DNA of 9,057 nucleotides from DATLYH01 sp035575035 (GTDB taxonomy: Bacteria > Planctomycetota > Planctomycetia > Gemmatales > Gemmataceae), in assembly GCA_035575035.1 (NCBI GenBank), contig DATLYH010000075.1, forward strand, positions 1 to 9,057, read 5' to 3'. The notes below the pieces were generated by a model, which did not search any database, was not told where the DNA came from, and saw only the letters and a list, made by a program, of their open reading frames with translations. Positions 1 through 6,710 of this stretch are shown here, one piece after another. The number at the start of each line of letters is the position of its first letter. Positions within the stretch are counted from its first letter, which is position 1. The position numbers were made by a program, and so were the translations under genes.

Positions 1-145
1 GGGAGAGGGGTGGATTTTTTTCCCTTCTCCCCCTCACCAACGGGAGAGGAGTGGATTTTTTTCCCTTCTCCCCCCTCACCAACGGGAGAGGGGGGATTTC
101 TTTCCCCTCTCCCCCTCACCAGGGGGAGAGGGGTAGGGGTGAGGG
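1..145. repeat. C/G-rich ~40-bp hairpin repeat, about three diverged copies
   Basis: Three similar units follow one another at about 1-41, 42-83 and 84-122, and a partial fourth starts at 122. Each begins with GGGAGAGG, passes through GGATTTTTTTCCC or a variant, and ends in CTCCCCCTCACC. The last copy contains a perfect 12-bp inverted repeat, CCCCTCTCCCCC at 104-115 with GGGGGAGAGGGG at 122-133, around a 6-base loop. The block starts at base 1 and may extend further left. This type of sequence is, to my recollection, a common dispersed intergenic element in planctomycete genomes. An open frame runs through it (10-348), but its product is low-complexity and reflects the repeat. Confidence 0.8.
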
Positions 146-240
146 GGCCCGGAAGGGAGGTGTATAACAGGATCAGGGGAAATAATCAAGGACGAGCGCG
201 CAAACTGGCCGCGGCGGCGGCGTTCGTGAACGAGACGGTA

Positions 241-342
241 CGTCCTCGGGCAAGGTCCGCGCCCCCTGGGAGCGCGGCCAGGGAGGGCCGCCGGTGGGCG
301 GGCGGGGAGGCCCGCGCTCCCAGGTCGTGCTGCCCCCGGACG
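241..342. repeat. Compound inverted repeat (MITE/REP-like or structured RNA)
   Basis: The inner arms are a perfect 13-bp inverted repeat: CCTGGGAGCGCGG at 265-277 and CCGCGCTCCCAGG at 312-324, separated by 34 bases. Outside them, CGTCCTCGGGCA at 241-252 pairs with TGCCCCCGGACG at 331-342 at 10 of 12 positions. The spacer has a small dyad, CCGCC (288-292) with GGCGG (297-301). The element could therefore fold as one long arm of about 100 bases as RNA, or as a DNA cruciform. The nested, imperfect termini resemble a small non-autonomous repeat. Its function is unknown and no transposase is nearby. Confidence 0.6.
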
Positions 343-344
343 AA

Positions 345-374
345 TTGACCAACGCCCTCAGCGTCGGATAGTTT
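345..374 (+). promoter_or_regulatory. Candidate sigma70-type promoter for the VWA gene
   Basis: TTGACC at 345-350 matches the -35 consensus at 5 of 6 positions. After 18 bases, TAGTTT at 369-374 keeps the conserved first, second and last -10 positions. This is the most AT-rich part of an otherwise GC-rich leader, directly after the structured element. Transcription would start near 381, giving a leader of about 215 bases before the ATG at 597. The assignment rests on motif and position alone. Confidence 0.25.
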
Positions 375-596
375 ATACAGGTAGAGGCGCAAAACTGTCT
401 TGCAAGCAACAAGCCGCCCACGCCAAGGAATCCAGGCCTTCGGGCCGCACGGCCGGGATACCCCCCTCCGAGGGGCCATCCGCTTGATTTTTGGCTGGCA
501 GGGGGTAGCTCTCCCTGTCTACAATCTAGCATCAGACCATCAACTGAGCGTCCGAGGCAGGACCACTCAGTTCCTTTCGCGACAGGGGGTTCCAAC

Positions 597-3500
597 ATGA
601 CCGCAGTCCGCCGGCTTGTCTGCGTCGGCGCCGTTCTGGTGCTGGCGAGTCTGGCCACGCTCTACCACCTCTGTGGAGGACCAGCCCGCGGCAAAGATTT
701 GCAAAGGTTCCGCCCCGGAGGCGACCCAACCGCCAACGCCGGACAGCAGCTCATGGACGACCTGGCTGCCAATAAATTCGCCGAGCAGCCGGTCGTCACC
801 TATCTCACCCGCGACGGCGAGACCCTCTTCGCCCTGCAAGTGCAAGCCCAGGTCGAGCCGACGCCCCCCCGGCCGCGCGACTACCTGATCGTGATCGACA
901 ACTCCGCCAGCCAGGCGCAGGGCCCGCTGGTCGTGGCCCACGCCGTCACCGAGGCGCTGGTCAACGGCAGCAGCCCCGACGATCGCTTCGCCATCTGGAC
1001 CGTCAATACCGAAGCCAAGAACCTTACCGGGGCCTTCAAACGGGCCGCCGAGGTCCAGAACGTCCTCAAGGATCTGAAAAAGGATTACCCCTCCGGCGCG
1101 ACCAACCTGAAGAAGGGGCTGACCGAGGCGCTGGCCAGCTTCGAACGGCGGGAAGGGCGGCAGCGCGTGCTTCTCTTCCTCGGCGACGGCATGAGCATCC
1201 TTGACCCTCTTACCCCCGAGGACCGCGCCCGCCTGTGCGCCAAGATGGTGGAGCTGGGAGTGGCCTTCTACCCCGTGCCGCTGGGCACCCATCTCGACCC
1301 GCACGTGCTGCACGGTCTGGCCAGCGGCACCGGCGGCACTGCCATCCGCGTCAGCCTCGCCGACCGCCCCGCCGATGTTGTCCGCCGCGTGCAGGAGACG
1401 GTTTCGACCCCCATTCTCTATCCCAGCAAGTTCCAGCTCCCCCAGGACGTGGTGGAATTCTTCCCCGCGAAGCTGCCGCCGTTGCGGGCCGATGCCCCCA
1501 CCCTGGTTGTCGGCAAGATCAAAAACAGCGCCCGCTCCATCACCTACACCATCGAGGGGACGGCTGCCGGCAAGCCGGTCAAGGTGACAAAGACCGAGTC
1601 CCTGCCGGAACCGGATCTGGACAACTTCTTCCTGGTCGGGATGATCAGCCAGTGGCGGCAGGCCAAGGACGAGCCGGCCCTGATTCGGGCTGACCGGGCG
1701 CTGGCGTTCGCCTTGCAGCAGAACCAGCTGGCGCGGGCCGACCTGCTGACCCAGGCTAATTGGGCGCTGGCCCAGAACAAACTGGACGCGGCCTGGCGGC
1801 TGTACGACCAGGCGCGGCAACTCGACCCGCATGATGTCGAGGCGGCGGCCGGGCTGGACGTGGTTCGCAAACTGCGCGAGGGCCAGCTGACGCGCGAGCA
1901 GATCGAGAAGCAGCTGGCCCCCCGGGCCGGCGACCAGATCAAGCGCATTAGCAGCGATCGGCTGCTGGCCCTGGCCCGGCAGGAACCGCCCAAGGAACCG
2001 GCGCCGCAGCCGCCGGCCCCGCCAGGAGCGGAAGACCCCTTGATGCGCGAGGCCCGCCAGCGGCAGATCGTCGAGGAGCAGCGGACCGCGGCCCTGGTTG
2101 ACGAGGCGATCCGCACCGCCAACCGCATGGTCCAGACCGACCCGGCCGGCGCCAACGAGTATTTGAAGCGCGTCCTTGAAGGGGTCCGGGCCAACGAGGC
2201 CATCGGCCCCGAGGCCCGGCGCAACCTGGCCAACCGCCTGGAGCGGGCCTTGCAAAACACGCAGATCCTTGGCGCCCGCATCCAGCGCGACCAGGAAATC
2301 CGGCTGCGGATGCTGACGGCTGCCCGCGAGCGGACGCTGCTGGAGCAAACGCGCCAGGCGGCCGAGGACCGCATTCGCGAGCGCATGCGGGTCTTTGATC
2401 GGTTGATGGACCAGGCCCGCGAAGAGGAGGCGGCCCGGCAGGCGCAGGCCATCCGCGCCGACCTGCTGGCCCAGGGCCAGGCAGTACCGGTGGCGGTGAC
2501 CGGCGGCTACCTGACGGCGCTGAACGGCTTCCACCTCCGCGAGATGCAGGAACTGGTGCGCATCCGCCGCGAGCGCTTCTTGCTGACCCTGATGCAGGTG
2601 GAACGGTCGGCGGTGCCGTTCCCCGATGAGCCGCCGGTAGAGTTCCCGCCTGCGGCCGTCTGGGAGGCGATCACCAATCTCCGCAAGGAGAAGTACGAGG
2701 CCAGCGGTTTCGGCCCCGATGTGCCGCGGGAGACGATCGAGCTGCGTAACAAGTTGGCCAGTCCGGTGCGGTTCGGCGGCTTCGAGAAGGACGAGCGGAT
2801 GACCCTCCGCGACGCCCTCGACCAGCTGGCCGAGCTGTACGGCGTGACCTTCGACGTCAATGAGACGGCGTTCCGGGCCGAGGTGCCGCCGGTGCCCGAG
2901 GTGCTGACCACGCCGGTGGTGGACAAGCAGCCGTTGCCGCGGATGTTCAACGTCAGCCTGGCCACGGTGCTGCGCAAGCTGCTGGCCCGTATCCCGACCA
3001 CCTCGGGGGCGACTTACATCATCCGCCGCGACACCATCGAGATCACCACCGGGGCGGCGGCCGCGGCCGAGCGGAGCATCCGCGTCTACCCGGTGGCCGA
3101 CTTGGTCATCCCGATTCCGAATGCCTTTAACACGCAGAGCATCATCAACACCGCCTCGCTGTTCGGCTTTGCCGGCGCCCAGGGGTTCGGCGGCGGGCTG
3201 ATCGGGTTTGCGGGAGGCTTCGGCGGCTTCGCCGGCTTCCCCGGATTTGGCGGCGGCTTCTTCGGCTTCCCCGGCGCCTTTGGCGGCTTCGCTGGCTTCG
3301 GCTTGCCGGGCTTCGGCGGCTTCGGGGCGTTCCCGGCGGCGATCGGCTTCCAGGGCGGCGCTCTGGGCTTTGCCGGCGGCGGTCTGGCCGGTTTGGGTGG
3401 CGGCTTTAACGGCGGCAACCTCGGCTTCGCCGGTGGCGGCGGCGTCAACCTCGGCGTCGGTGGCGGCTTCATCGGCTTCGGCGGCGGCCAGCTCGGTCAG

Positions 3501-5369
3501 TTCGGCAACCTGGGCGGCCAGTTCGGCCTCCAGGGCGGCGACCAAAGCACCCTCCTGATCACCCTGATCCTCCAGGTGGTCGGCACGCCACGCGACTGGG
3601 CCCCGCCCAACCCCTTCGTGCAGGCCCAGCTCCCTGGCGGCCAGGGCGGGGCGCCAGCGCTCGATCCCAACGCCTTTAACCCCGAAGGCAACGCCATCGG
3701 CTTCTATCCGCCAGCTATGGCCCTGGTGGTAAAAGGGACTTCCCGGATCCACACGCGCGTCGGCAGTCCGTTGACGGCCCCCGGCGCCCAGCCTCCTGCG
3801 CCGCTGCTTCCCAATCGGGGCATGGAGCGCGATCCCTTCGCCCGCAACGACCCGCGGAACAACGCTCCTATCCAGCAACTCAATGACCGTGCCCAGAACA
3901 ATGTCGCTGGGGCCGGCGGCCGGCGCGGGGAGGAACCGCGAAAAGAGACCGACCCGAAGAAGGACGCCAAGCCGGCCATCGCAGCGAACCTCGCCAAGGA
4001 GGTCGATCACGACCCGCGGGTCATCTGGGAAGATGCTCTGAGCCGGGCCGCGGTCGAGCCGGGCCTGGTCATCGCCGTGGCTGACTTCCTCATGGAGCAC
4101 CAGAAATACGACCACGTGGCCGAGTTCCTCAAGGCCAACCTGCGGCATGGGATCGTGGTCCGGCCGTGGGTGTACGAGGCCCTGGCCATCGCCCTGAAGG
4201 AAGCCAAGGCCTCGCCCGAGGAGATCGAACGCGCCGAATTGGCGGTCGCCGACCTGGAGCCGCACGACCCGCAGGCGCTGTTGCGCTCGGCTCAGGCGAT
4301 GGCGGAGCACAAGCGCTACGACCGGGCGGTCGCCTTCTGCCGGCAGGCGTCGCTGCTGGAGCCCAATGCCGCCCAACCCTACGCCGAGGCCCTGCTCTAC
4401 GCCGAGCTGGGCAAGGACCCGCAGGCGATGGAGTGGGCCGCCGGCAACCTGGTCCGCCAGGATTGGCCGGTCAACAACGAGGAGCTACAGAAGAAGGCTC
4501 GGGAGAAGCTCGCGTCGCTGGCCCGGACCCTGGCCGCCGACAAGCGGCCGCAGGAAGCCCAACGGCTGCTGTCGGCCATCGACAAGCAGCGGCAACGCGA
4601 CCTGGTCATCCGCCTGAAGTGGACGGGGGAGGCCGACCTCGACCTGCGCGTCCACGAGCCGACCGGTAGTATCTGCTCGCCGTTGAACCGGCAGACGATC
4701 GGCGGCGGCACCCTGATCGCCGACCTGGTGACCGCCCAGACCGACAAGGAGAAGTTCGAGATCTACGTAGCGGCCGAGGCATTCCCCGGCGAGTACACCC
4801 TCACCGTGGATCGTGTCTGGGGCCGGCCGACCGGCGACAAAGCCCAGGTCGAGATCATCGAACACCAGGACACGCCGAAGGAGCGCCGCCGCCTGGTGAC
4901 GGTCGATTTGAAGGCGGGCAACACGGTGACGGTGAAGCTGGAGGAGGGCCGGCGCACGACAGCGGCCCATGTCCCGCCGCCGGCCTTGCAGCGGCCGGAG
5001 GGACCGACCGAACGGCTGGCGTCGAACCCGTCCCTCATGGCCCAGTTGCGCGACCTGGCCAGTCCGGTCGAGTTCGGCACTGAGCCTGGTATCCGCGGCT
5101 GCGTCGGCGGAGCCGGCCTGACCATGACCCGCGAGCCGGCCCGGCCGTTGGAGCGTCCCCGGGGTGAGGAGGTCAAGTACGAAACCAAGGTGGCCCAGTT
5201 CGCCGTCAACACCGGCGCCAATGTGACGGCCCAGGCGGCGATCTCGGCTGACCGGCGTTACGTCCGGCTGTCGATGACTCCGGTCTTCAACACGGTGACC
5301 GGGGTGCGTACCACGCCGGTGATCAACACCTCGGTCCTCCCCGGCTTTTCTCCTGCTCCCCGGCCGTGA
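597..5369 (+). CDS. Exported multidomain protein: VWA, STN/secretin-N-like, Gly/Phe-rich tract, TPR, YfaP/DUF2135-like domain
   Basis: This 1590-residue protein starts at the ATG at 597. Residues 1-31 look like a Sec signal peptide (basic MTAVRR, then a hydrophobic run), so the product should act outside the cytoplasm. Residues about 92-275 are a VWA domain: MIDAS D101-N-S103-A-S105, T169, and G-D197-G. TPR-like helices cover about 355-425, and a charged coiled-coil-like part about 478-625. Residues 735-819 (TLRDALDQLAELYGVTFDV ... YIIRRDTIEITTG) resemble the STN/secretin-N fold, followed by a YPVADL strand. Residues 856-981 are almost only Gly, Phe, Ala and Leu. Residues 982-1056 (DQS..LITLI...VVG.P.DW ... 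LVVKGTSRIH) look like the continuation of the secretin-N module. More TPR-like helices span 1139-1334. Residues 1335-1452 (WTGEADLDLRVHEPTG, PGEYTLTV) resemble the DUF2135/YfaP beta domain. The tail has ISADRRYVRLSMTP. The exact role is unknown; MIDAS metal-dependent adhesion or envelope scaffolding is inference. It appears monocistronic, ending 41 bases before a strong terminator. Confidence 0.93.
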   Translation: MTAVRRLVCVGAVLVLASLATLYHLCGGPARGKDLQRFRPGGDPTANAGQQLMDDLAANKFAEQPVVTYLTRDGETLFALQVQAQVEPTPPRPRDYLIVIDNSASQAQGPLVVAHAVTEALVNGSSPDDRFAIWTVNTEAKNLTGAFKRAAEVQNVLKDLKKDYPSGATNLKKGLTEALASFERREGRQRVLLFLGDGMSILDPLTPEDRARLCAKMVELGVAFYPVPLGTHLDPHVLHGLASGTGGTAIRVSLADRPADVVRRVQETVSTPILYPSKFQLPQDVVEFFPAKLPPLRADAPTLVVGKIKNSARSITYTIEGTAAGKPVKVTKTESLPEPDLDNFFLVGMISQWRQAKDEPALIRADRALAFALQQNQLARADLLTQANWALAQNKLDAAWRLYDQARQLDPHDVEAAAGLDVVRKLREGQLTREQIEKQLAPRAGDQIKRISSDRLLALARQEPPKEPAPQPPAPPGAEDPLMREARQRQIVEEQRTAALVDEAIRTANRMVQTDPAGANEYLKRVLEGVRANEAIGPEARRNLANRLERALQNTQILGARIQRDQEIRLRMLTAARERTLLEQTRQAAEDRIRERMRVFDRLMDQAREEEAARQAQAIRADLLAQGQAVPVAVTGGYLTALNGFHLREMQELVRIRRERFLLTLMQVERSAVPFPDEPPVEFPPAAVWEAITNLRKEKYEASGFGPDVPRETIELRNKLASPVRFGGFEKDERMTLRDALDQLAELYGVTFDVNETAFRAEVPPVPEVLTTPVVDKQPLPRMFNVSLATVLRKLLARIPTTSGATYIIRRDTIEITTGAAAAAERSIRVYPVADLVIPIPNAFNTQSIINTASLFGFAGAQGFGGGLIGFAGGFGGFAGFPGFGGGFFGFPGAFGGFAGFGLPGFGGFGAFPAAIGFQGGALGFAGGGLAGLGGGFNGGNLGFAGGGGVNLGVGGGFIGFGGGQLGQFGNLGGQFGLQGGDQSTLLITLILQVVGTPRDWAPPNPFVQAQLPGGQGGAPALDPNAFNPEGNAIGFYPPAMALVVKGTSRIHTRVGSPLTAPGAQPPAPLLPNRGMERDPFARNDPRNNAPIQQLNDRAQNNVAGAGGRRGEEPRKETDPKKDAKPAIAANLAKEVDHDPRVIWEDALSRAAVEPGLVIAVADFLMEHQKYDHVAEFLKANLRHGIVVRPWVYEALAIALKEAKASPEEIERAELAVADLEPHDPQALLRSAQAMAEHKRYDRAVAFCRQASLLEPNAAQPYAEALLYAELGKDPQAMEWAAGNLVRQDWPVNNEELQKKAREKLASLARTLAADKRPQEAQRLLSAIDKQRQRDLVIRLKWTGEADLDLRVHEPTGSICSPLNRQTIGGGTLIADLVTAQTDKEKFEIYVAAEAFPGEYTLTVDRVWGRPTGDKAQVEIIEHQDTPKERRRLVTVDLKAGNTVTVKLEEGRRTTAAHVPPPALQRPEGPTERLASNPSLMAQLRDLASPVEFGTEPGIRGCVGGAGLTMTREPARPLERPRGEEVKYETKVAQFAVNTGANVTAQAAISADRRYVRLSMTPVFNTVTGVRTTPVINTSVLPGFSPAPRP
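3162..3539 (+). repeat. Degenerate Gly/Phe-coding short repeat inside the VWA gene
   Basis: About 126 codons are built from irregular repeats of GGCTTCGGCGGCTTCGCCGG-like units, encoding strings such as GFGGF, GFAGF and later GGGNLGFAGG and GGQFGNLGG. The period drifts between 9 and 15 bases. The reading frame stays intact throughout. Such tracts change length by slippage or recombination. They form a flexible or self-associating linker here, between two blocks that resemble halves of a secretin-N module. Confidence 0.85.
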
Positions 5370-5410
5370 GGCCCGAGCATGGATGGCCGTGAAACGTGAG
5401 TTGAGCGAGG

Positions 5411-5442
5411 GGCCCGCGGGCGTCAAAGCCGCGGGCCTTTTT
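5411..5442 (+). terminator. Strong intrinsic terminator after the VWA gene
   Basis: GGCCCGCGG at 5411-5419 pairs perfectly with CCGCGGGCC at 5429-5437 over a 9-base loop, and five T residues (5438-5442) follow at once. The stem is entirely G-C. It sits 41 bases after the stop codon of the VWA gene, which is typical Rho-independent geometry. It should largely isolate that gene from the prepilin peptidase downstream. Confidence 0.88.
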
Positions 5443-5459
5443 CATAGCGCCTGACGAAC

Positions 5460-5583
5460 GGGCGAGCGGTCGGCGTCAGCCGGCCGGTCCTGGCGAGCGG
5501 TCGGCGTCAGCTGGCCGGTCCGGGCGAGCGGTCGGCGTCAGCCGGCCGGTCCGGGCGAGCGGCCGGCGTCAGCCGGCCGGTCC
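5460..5583. repeat. Four contiguous 31-bp hairpin repeats
   Basis: Units of exactly 31 bp lie head to tail at 5460-5490, 5491-5521, 5522-5552 and 5553-5583, with only a few substitutions between them. Each has the core CGGCGTCAGC with flanking GGCC blocks, and can fold as a stem around the loop GTCA. In unit 4 the stem is a perfect 8 bp (CGGCCGGC/GCCGGCCG), then one mismatch and two more pairs. In the other units the differences (T for C) still allow G-U pairing in RNA. There are no spacers, so this is not a CRISPR array. It looks like a REP-type palindromic element amplified in tandem between the terminator and the next gene. Confidence 0.9.
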
Positions 5584-5614
5584 CCCTGAACTGCTGATCC
5601 TCACTCCCTGAACT
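5584..5614. repeat. 9-bp direct repeat upstream of the prepilin peptidase gene
   Basis: CCCTGAACT occurs at 5584-5592 and again at 5606-5614, exactly 22 bp apart, about two helical turns. The second copy ends 13 bases before the GTG start at 5628. A paired regulator site is conceivable, but two copies of a 9-mer could also be chance or remnants of the neighbouring repeat block. Confidence 0.3.
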
Positions 5615-5627
5615 CCGGCGACAACCT

Positions 5628-6707
5628 GTGATCTTCGAACTGCTGCTGTATGTCTGGTTGATCCTGCTCTTCGCGCTGGGCGCTGTTGCCGGCAGTTTCC
5701 TCAACGTCTGCATCTACCGGCTCCCCTACGAGAAGAGCGTCCTCTGGCCCGGCTCGCGCTGTCCTCAGTGTCTCCAGGCGATCCGCTGGTATGACAACCT
5801 CCCCTTGATCAGTTTCTGGGTGCTGCGGGGCCGCTGCCGGGTCTGTGGGGCACACTTCACGCCGCGCTACTTTGTCATCGAGCTGCTGACCGGGCTGGCC
5901 TTCGCTGGGCTGTTCTATGCGGAGGTCATCGCCAACGTCCACCGCCTGGACGCCATCCGCGAGGACCCGATCCGGCTGGCGTTCGGCCTGGTCCCTTACC
6001 AGGCGTGGTTGATTTACTTTTACCATGTGGTGCTGTTCTGCTTCCTCCTGGTGGCGTCGGTGATCGACATCGACCACCTGGAAATCCCGATGCCGGTGAC
6101 GATGACGGGGACGGTCGTCGGCCTGATCGGCGGGGCGCTCTTGTGGCCGTGGGTGCCGGCAGTGGCGGTGCCGGCCACGCCGCCGGGGTTGGTGCAATTC
6201 AAGAGCGGCATCTATGCCTGGCCGGTCTGGCATCCGCTACCGTCCTGGCTGCCGCCGGACAGCTGGCGGACCGGCCTGGCCACCGGGTTGGCCGGCGTCG
6301 GGGCCGGCGTTGTGATCATGCGGGGGATCAACTTCCTGTTCAAGATGGGGCGCGGCCGGGAGGGGATCGGCATGGGGGACGCCGACCTGATGATGATGGT
6401 CGGCAGCTTCCTCGGCTGGCAGGCGGTGGTGGTGGCGACCTTCGTGGCGGTGTTCCCCGGTCTGGTTTTCGGTATCATTCAGTTGGTGCAGCGCGGCGAC
6501 CGGCCGTTCCCGTTCGGCCCGGCCTTGGCCGCCGGCAGCGTGCTGACCTGGCTCGGCTGGCAGTGGCTCAACGACCGCTTCCCGCTCCAGCTGTTATTCT
6601 TTGACGCGACCTTGATGCTGACGCTGGCCGGCATGTGCGCCGTGGGCATGTTGTTGATGAGTTTCCTCCTCCGCCTGCTCCGCGGCCGGCCCTCTGACCT
6701 GAGCTAA
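5628..6707 (+). CDS. pilD: Prepilin peptidase (type IV leader peptidase, GspO/PilD family)
   Basis: This integral membrane aspartic protease cleaves the leader of type IV prepilins and type II secretion pseudopilins and usually N-methylates the new N-terminus. Residues 22-33 carry the family signature GSFLNVCIYRLP. Two cysteine pairs, CPQC at 45-48 and CRVC at 70-73, form the usual zinc site of the methyltransferase part, followed by PRYFVIELLTG. The catalytic aspartates are D147 in DIDHLEIP and D251 in GMGD (248-251); PFGPALA lies near the C-terminus. At 359 residues it is longer than the typical 225-290; the extra length is mainly around residues 103-125 and 175-213, between membrane segments. 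The GTG at 5628 is the only good start after the in-frame stop at 5595 and places the first membrane helix at the N-terminus. No Shine-Dalgarno site is visible. hisH follows after 3 bases. Confidence 0.95.
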   Translation: MIFELLLYVWLILLFALGAVAGSFLNVCIYRLPYEKSVLWPGSRCPQCLQAIRWYDNLPLISFWVLRGRCRVCGAHFTPRYFVIELLTGLAFAGLFYAEVIANVHRLDAIREDPIRLAFGLVPYQAWLIYFYHVVLFCFLLVASVIDIDHLEIPMPVTMTGTVVGLIGGALLWPWVPAVAVPATPPGLVQFKSGIYAWPVWHPLPSWLPPDSWRTGLATGLAGVGAGVVIMRGINFLFKMGRGREGIGMGDADLMMMVGSFLGWQAVVVATFVAVFPGLVFGIIQLVQRGDRPFPFGPALAAGSVLTWLGWQWLNDRFPLQLLFFDATLMLTLAGMCAVGMLLMSFLLRLLRGRPSDLS

Positions 6708-6710
6708 CCC

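Larger units (their letters stand above)
146..596. other. Non-coding region upstream of the VWA protein gene
   Basis: These 451 bases have no convincing gene. Open frames on both strands are short, Arg/Pro/Gly-rich and resemble no family. The stretch contains the structured inverted repeat at 241-342 and a possible promoter at 345-374. Bases 380-596 hold nothing recognisable beyond short GC-rich dyads, for example GGCCG-CA-CGGCC near 440. An A/G run (AGGGGG, about 584-589) lies 7 bases before the ATG at 597 and could act as a weak ribosome binding site. Confidence 0.6.

Noticed and set aside
10..348. Open frame on the plus strand across the left repeats (112 codons)
   Set aside because: It is translated repeat and structured-element DNA, low in complexity, with no family resemblance or ribosome binding site.
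491..525. Promoter with TTGGCT (491-496) and TACAAT (520-525), or a sigma54 GG-GC pair in the same stretch
   Set aside because: The sigma70 spacing would be 23 bases, too long. The GG and GC are 9 bases apart rather than 10, and the rest of the sigma54 consensus is missing.
3086..3472. Pro/Lys-rich minus-strand frame
   Set aside because: It is simply the complement of the Gly/Phe coding repeat; proline runs are what GGC/GGG codons give on the other strand.
567..4376. 1269-codon open frame on the minus strand, antisense to the VWA gene
   Set aside because: Long stop-free antisense frames are expected in GC-rich DNA. Its product is a His/Arg/Gly/Leu-rich string without domains, whereas the plus frame has a signal peptide, MIDAS motif and recognisable modules.
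4485..5426. 313-codon minus-strand open frame
   Set aside because: It is an antisense shadow of the 3' part of the VWA gene, Arg/Gly/His-rich, and it starts inside the terminator region.
5460..5583. CRISPR array
   Set aside because: The 31-bp units are directly contiguous with no unique spacers, and no cas gene is present.
6005..6604. 199-codon plus-strand frame inside the prepilin peptidase gene
   Set aside because: It is an Arg/Gly-rich shadow frame; the peptidase frame contains the catalytic GMGD and membrane segments over the same bases.
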